From assembly GCF_024438035.1 (NCBI RefSeq), contig NZ_JANFQF010000016.1:62001-126000 (forward strand): a DNA stretch of 64,000 bases. Reading direction: 5' to 3'. Under the pieces are notes generated by a model, which saw only the letters and a program-made list of their open reading frames with translations, did not search any database and was not told the DNA's origin. Origin of the DNA: Rhodococcus tibetensis (lineage in GTDB: Bacteria > Actinomycetota > Actinomycetes > Mycobacteriales > Mycobacteriaceae). Of the stretch, positions 59,718 through 64,000 are shown one piece after another (the first letter of the stretch is position 1; each line of letters begins with the position of its first letter). Made by a program: the position numbers and the translations under genes.

Positions 59718-60725
59718 TCACGCCACCCCGTGCTCGCTGCCCGCAGCGACCTTTCGTAGGCCGCGGTAGGCACCTTCCGCGGTCTGACGCCCCGCCACCA
59801 CCGCTTCCACCTCGGCGGCGATAGGCATATCGACGCCGTGGTCGCGGGCGAGTTCCATGACGGTCGGTGCGGTTTTGACGCCCTCTGCGACCTGGCCGAG
59901 TTCGGCGACGGCCTCCTCCACTGTCCGCCCGCGGGCAATTGCCTCGCCCACCCGGCGGTTGCGGGAACTGGGGCTCATGCACGTTGCGATCAGGTCGCCG
60001 ACACCGGTGAGGCCGGCGAAGGTTCGCGGGTTGGCACCCATCGCCTCACCGAGTCTCGTCATCTCGGCCAGCCCACGGGCGAGCACCATGGCCCGCGTGT
60101 TGTCGCCGACGTCGAGTCCGTCGGCCATGCCCGAGGCGATCGCCACAATGTTCTTGAGCACGCCACCGAGCTCACACCCGAGCACGTCGGTGTTGCGGTA
60201 GACGCGGAAAACGGGGGACGCGAACAACGGTTGCAGGGCGGTGGCCACCCGGACGTCCTGGGTGGCTACCACCGAGGCCGCGGCGAGTCCGTCGACGATC
60301 TCACGAGCGATGTTGGGGCCCGCGAGGAGTCCGACCGGATGACCGGGAAGGCATTCCGCGATCACCTCGGTGGGACGCAGGCGGGTGCCGGGCTCGAGTC
60401 CCTTGGCCAGCGACAGCACCGGTACCCAGGCGCGCACTTCGTTGGCGATCTGCGCGAGTGTGCCGCGGACGGCATGTGAGGGCACCCCGACCACGAGGAC
60501 ATCGGCCTCCTGCGCTGCCTCCACGATGTCGGCGGTGGCGCGCATCGAGTCGGGAACGGCGCGGTCACCGAGGTACCGGGAGTTCCGGTGGACGGTGTTG
60601 ATTTCGTCGGCGGTGTCCGAGCTCCGCGCCCACAAGAGGGTCGGAGTGTTCCGCGCCGCCAGCCCGGCGACGGTGGTTCCCCACGAACCTGCGCCGAGAA
60701 CGACGACGCGTACCGGCCGGGCCAC
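59718..60725 (-). CDS. gpsA: NAD(P)-dependent glycerol-3-phosphate dehydrogenase
   Basis: A 335-residue GpsA of normal length. The N-terminal NAD loop is [10 protein letters not shown] near residue 9. S-L-A-K-G-L-E is near 105, [11 protein letters not shown] near 133, and the catalytic-lysine region [13 protein letters not shown] near 185. [12 protein letters not shown] is near 240. It reduces dihydroxyacetone phosphate to sn-glycerol 3-phosphate for phospholipid synthesis. GTG 60725 follows AGGGGTAA. In many actinobacteria gpsA lies near ddl and other core genes, but here it neighbours a glutamate-synthase-like gene. Confidence 0.95.
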   Translation of the reverse strand: MARPVRVVVLGAGSWGTTVAGLAARNTPTLLWARSSDTADEINTVHRNSRYLGDRAVPDSMRATADIVEAAQEADVLVVGVPSHAVRGTLAQIANEVRAWVPVLSLAKGLEPGTRLRPTEVIAECLPGHPVGLLAGPNIAREIVDGLAAASVVATQDVRVATALQPLFASPVFRVYRNTDVLGCELGGVLKNIVAIASGMADGLDVGDNTRAMVLARGLAEMTRLGEAMGANPRTFAGLTGVGDLIATCMSPSSRNRRVGEAIARGRTVEEAVAELGQVAEGVKTAPTVMELARDHGVDMPIAAEVEAVVAGRQTAEGAYRGLRKVAAGSEHGVA

Positions 60726-60838
60726 TATCGGTTACCCCTCGGGTGAATGCTGTTCATACCGTCAAGCGTGGCACCGGAAGCCACCGACCACACAGAAATC
60801 GCCAACGGAGTACCGCGGCCGCGACGTACGGTGGCTTC

Positions 60839-62415
60839 ATGAAGTGGTCGAGCGCCCTCGGGATTCCGGCCGCAGCGCTGGCCGCCGTGGCGTCGTATGA
60901 CCTCCTCCAACGGCATCACGCTCTGCTGCGGAATTTCCCCGTTCTGGGACACGGACGATATCTGCTGGAGACGCTCGGTCCGGAGCTTCGGCAGTACATC
61001 ACAACCAACAACGACGAGGAGCGTCCCTTCACCCGCGACCAGCGTCGCTGGGTGTATGCGTCGTCGAAACAGGAAACCAACACCTTCGGGTTCGGCACGG
61101 ACAACGACATCGAGTTCACCGACGGCTACACCATCATCAAGCACCGCACGTTCTCCGACATCGCACCGTCGGCCGTGCCCGGGGGGGCGACAAGCTCCGG
61201 CTTCCGTCGGCCAAGGTTCTGGGCGCGGCGCGCGACCGAGCCAAGGCCTTTCGTCCGCACTCGCTCGTCAACCTCTCGGCGATGAGCTTCGGATCGCTGT
61301 CGTCGGCGGCGATCACCGCATTGAACCGCGGTGCCACGGCCGCGGACTGCCTGCAGAACACCGGCGAAGGGGGGTTGTCGCAGTACCACCGGAACGGCGC
61401 GGATTTGGTCTACCAGATCGGCACTGCCTACTTCGGATGCCGGGACGAGGACGGCCGGTTCGATCTCGGTCGACTGGTGTCCCTCGTCGAGTCCGCCCCG
61501 GTACGGGCCATCGAGATCAAACTCAGCCAGGGTGCGAAACCGGGCCTCGGAGGCCTGTTGCCAGGTGCGAAGGTCACGGCCGAGATCGCCGGGATCCGCG
61601 GCGTCCGGGAGGGCGCAGACTGTGTCAGTCCCTCTCGGCACACCGCATTCCGCGACGTCGACAGCATGCTCGACTGGGTGGAACTCGTCGCCGCCGAGAC
61701 CGGACTGCCGGTGGGGATCAAGTCGGCGGTCGGGGATTCGAACTTCTGGGTGTCTTTGATCGAGGAGATGACCTCCTCCGGTCGGGGCGTCGACTTCGTG
61801 ACCATCGACGGCGGTGAGGGCGGCACCGGCGCTGCGCCACTTGTCTTCTCCGACGCCGTCTCGCTGCCGTTCCGCAGTGGATTCGCCCGGGTGTACTCGA
61901 TGTTCGCCGAAGCGGGACTCACCGACGGCATCACGTTCATCGGCTCCGGAAAGCTCGGGTTGCCGGACAACGCGGTGGCGGCCATGGCATTGGGTTGCGA
62001 CATGATCAATGTGGCCCGCGAGCCGATGCTCGCCATCGGCTGCATCCAGGCCCAGAGATGCCACACCGATCGATGTCCCACGGGGGTGGCGACCCAGAGC
62101 GGTTGGCTCGAGCACGGACTCGACGTCCAGGCGAAATCGGTGCGGGCGGGCAACTATGTTCGATCGCTGCGGCGTGACGTGTTCAAGGTGGCCGAGGCTT
62201 GCGGAGTTGCACATCCCGCACTGCTCACAGCCTCGGATGTGGAGGTCGCGGACGGCAACCGCCGCGCCACCACTCTCGCCGAGCTCTACGGTTACCGGGA
62301 CGGGTGGGGACTTCCCGGAATCGCCGATCGCGACGAGATCACCCGGCTGATGGCCGAATACGCTGCGGGTCCGGTGGGCGAGACCGGATCACCTGACGCA
62401 CAGACGAGGCCCTGA
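60839..62415 (+). pseudogene. FMN-binding glutamate synthase-like protein, frameshifted at a G tract
   Basis: Two adjacent frames together give one glutamate-synthase-like FMN protein of about 525 residues. The first frame (ATG 60839 to 61285) carries the N-terminal anchor and T-F-G-F-G-T-D; the second (61282 is its first ATG) carries M-S-F-G-S-L-S, G-E-G-G-L-S, I-E-I-K-L-S-Q-G-A-K-P-G and C-x-T-D-R-C-P-T-G-V-A-T. The homologous protein continues across a run of seven G (61181-61187): reading after it in the second frame gives D-K-L-R-L-P-S-A-K-V-L-G-A-A-R. Restoring the frame needs one more G or two fewer. It could be a sequencing error, a recent mutation or slippage. Confidence 0.85.
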
Positions 62416-62431
62416 ACCACGGGGACGACGG

Positions 62432-63733
62432 TCACCGCTGATATACGTCGGGAATGCCGTCGCCGTCGTCGTCCTGGCTCTCCTGGAGTGCGATGGTGCG
62501 GTAAGCGCCGTTACGCACCCGGAGGACCGCGGAGGCGAGGACCGCGGCGGTCACCGATCCGGTCAGCACCCCGACCTTGACGTGATCAGCGCGCATGGAT
62601 TCCATTCCGAAGGCGAGGTCGCCGACGAGGAGCGAGACGGTGAATCCGATGCCGCCGAGCAGCGCGACGCCGAGGACATCGAGCCATGCCAGGCCGGAGT
62701 CGAGGGTCGCGCGGGTGAACCGCGACATCAGATACGTGGTGCCGAAAATGCCCACCGCCTTGCCGATCACCAGGCCGGCGACGATACCCAGCGCGACCGG
62801 GTCGCGTAGTGACGTGCTCAGCCCGGAGAATCCGCCGACGGTGACCCCGGCGGCGAAGAAGGCGAACAAAGGGACTGCAAAACCGGCCGAGATGGGCCGA
62901 ATCCGATGCTCGAAGTGTTCGGCCAGACCGGGCCCGGCCGCGGGACCGCCGGACTTCTGGCTGCGGATCACGGGAACGGCGAACCCGAGCAGCACGCCGG
63001 CCACGGTCGCATGGATGCCCGACTCGTGCACGAGAAACCACGTGGCCCCTGCGAGGGGCAGCAGAATCCACCACGAGCGGACGCGGCGTTGCACTGCAAC
63101 GGTGAACAATGCGAGCGGAATCAGCGCGAGAAGCAGCGGACCGAACGCCAGCTCTTCGGTGTAGAAGACGGCGATCACGGTGACGGCCAGCAGGTCGTCC
63201 ACGACTGCGAGGGTGAGCAGGAAGGTGCGCAGCGCCGCCGGAAGATGCGTGCTCACGATCGCGAGGACAGCCACCGCGAACGCAATGTCGGTCGCCGTCG
63301 GAATTGCCCAGCCGGCGAGCGCGCCATCGCCGGTACGGGCGTTGACCAGGACGAAGACCAACGCCGGGACGGCCATGCCGCCGACGGCGGCGGCGATGGG
63401 GAGAGCGGCGCGGCGCGGATCGCGCAGGTCTCCGGCCACGAACTCTCGTTTGAGTTCGAGTCCCACCACGAAGAAGAAGATCGCGAGCAGGCCGTCGGCG
63501 GCCCACGTCCCGAGCGAGAGATTCAGGTGCAACGAGGCCGGTCCCACCGGGAAATCGCGCAGCGCTGTGTAGCTGTCGGACCATGGGGAGTTCGCCCAGA
63601 CCAGAGCGATGACCGACCCGATGAGGAGTAGCGCCCCGCCCACCGTTTCCTTGCGCAGGATGTCGGAGATGCGCGCGGTCTCCGCCCACGATCCGCGGGG
63701 AAACAGCGTCGATCGGGTCTGGGGGTCGCTCAC
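62432..63733 (-). CDS. nhaA: Na+/H+ antiporter NhaA
   Basis: A 433-residue antiporter. The paired-aspartate ion site is in [10 protein letters not shown] near residue 180. [12 protein letters not shown] near 85 and [12 protein letters not shown] near 140 are also diagnostic. [13 protein letters not shown] lies near 238. It exchanges protons for sodium in salt and alkaline stress. The C-terminus is odd: it ends with [10 protein letters not shown], a calcium-loop-like motif not usual in NhaA. Confidence 0.95.
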   Translation of the reverse strand: MSDPQTRSTLFPRGSWAETARISDILRKETVGGALLLIGSVIALVWANSPWSDSYTALRDFPVGPASLHLNLSLGTWAADGLLAIFFFVVGLELKREFVAGDLRDPRRAALPIAAAVGGMAVPALVFVLVNARTGDGALAGWAIPTATDIAFAVAVLAIVSTHLPAALRTFLLTLAVVDDLLAVTVIAVFYTEELAFGPLLLALIPLALFTVAVQRRVRSWWILLPLAGATWFLVHESGIHATVAGVLLGFAVPVIRSQKSGGPAAGPGLAEHFEHRIRPISAGFAVPLFAFFAAGVTVGGFSGLSTSLRDPVALGIVAGLVIGKAVGIFGTTYLMSRFTRATLDSGLAWLDVLGVALLGGIGFTVSLLVGDLAFGMESMRADHVKVGVLTGSVTAAVLASAVLRVRNGAYRTIALQESQDDDGDGIPDVYQR

Positions 63734-63819
63734 TGCACACTCCTGGAAATCGGGTCGACAAGGTCACTTGCCGACCAGACTTCCCGGCGCACCGGGGACA
63801 ACCCTACCGCCCGGGGCGC

Positions 63820-64000
63820 TCAACGCCTGCGCGCGGTCACCAAGAGGTACTCCCAGTCCATCGCGGTGTTCCCGTCGAAGTGGCGTCGCGCGAGGTCCGC
63901 GAGTTCGTCGTCCAGTGCGGCCACCCGCTCCGGGTCACCGGCGATGTTGCGGTACACGGCGATCGTGGGGCCGTACCGTTCCTTGAAATATTCGCGGAAC
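63820..64000 (-). CDS. C-terminal end of a probable SAM-dependent methyltransferase
   Basis: The reverse strand is open from the window edge to a stop at 63820-63822. The 59 residues include F-R-E-Y-F-K-E-R-Y-G-P-T-I-A-V-Y and end with W-E-Y-L-L-V-T-A-R-R. This tail resembles class I SAM methyltransferases of actinobacteria, but the SAM-binding half lies outside the window. The identity is therefore tentative. Confidence 0.6.
   Translation of the reverse strand, partial: FREYFKERYGPTIAVYRNIAGDPERVAALDDELADLARRHFDGNTAMDWEYLLVTARRR

Noticed and set aside
61282..62415. Separate gene for the second half of the glutamate-synthase-like protein
   Set aside because: No ribosome site, and residues homologous to the family continue upstream of this ATG in the same frame back to the G run.

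Overview
The window is high-GC DNA with dense, codon-biased genes and little intergenic space. It is almost certainly chromosomal DNA of a Rhodococcus or a close relative in the Mycobacteriales. Pointers are a PknK-type kinase, a DypB peroxidase/encapsulin pair whose catalytic residues fall at the numbering known from R. jostii, F420- and FMN-dependent luciferase-like oxidoreductases, a DUF4185 exported protein and a SigD-like sigma factor. No tRNA, rRNA, CRISPR array, insertion sequence or phage gene was recognised.

Region 1 (1-11146) is a tellurite/stress (Ter) island. It holds a TerC-like membrane protein, three TerD-domain genes, a helical protein, and a tightly overlapping four-gene set: TIM-barrel C-C lyase, PRTase-TRSP, StiP/PRTase-Pelota and a HAD phosphatase. 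This set matches the Ter-linked module predicted from comparative genomics to make a nucleoside-like metabolite. A TerD-tandem protein, a TerD protein fused to a seemingly inactive FtsK/HerA-like domain, and a SAM methyltransferase follow in the same direction. Two DnaA-box-like sites lie in the divergent control region.

Region 2 (11149-27097) is mixed. It has an ABC1/UbiB kinase, a GYD/LLM pair, DUF72, and several regulator-plus-target pairs, each with a visible inverted- or direct-repeat operator: ArsR/PRISE-type SDR, MarR/FUSC, ArsR/MFS-monooxygenase and TetR/crotonase. It also has an erythrin-VIT1 iron transporter and a GAF/PAS-type protein.

Region 3 (27088-30003) is a leftward AfsA - HAD phosphatase - cytochrome P450 operon, a plausible butyrolactone/butenolide-type signal pathway. 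A DUF4185 exported protein follows.

Region 4 (31994-42125) is an organosulfur-scavenging island. It has an SfnB-family and two DszC-like flavin monooxygenases in one operon, divergent sfnG, a flavoprotein dehydrogenase with its TetR regulator, an MHS transporter and ssuD. No flavin reductase is visible in the window.

Region 5 (42212-64000) holds a VOC protein, a CGNR zinc-finger regulator, and a four-gene membrane/cupredoxin-like/'fenitrothion hydrolase' operon. These are followed by dypB-encapsulin, pknK, a cyclase, a MoaD-like/BNR-repeat pair beside a SigD-like sigma factor, an AAA ATPase, a CBS protein, an M50-like protease, gpsA, a frameshifted glutamate-synthase-like gene, nhaA and the tail of a methyltransferase.
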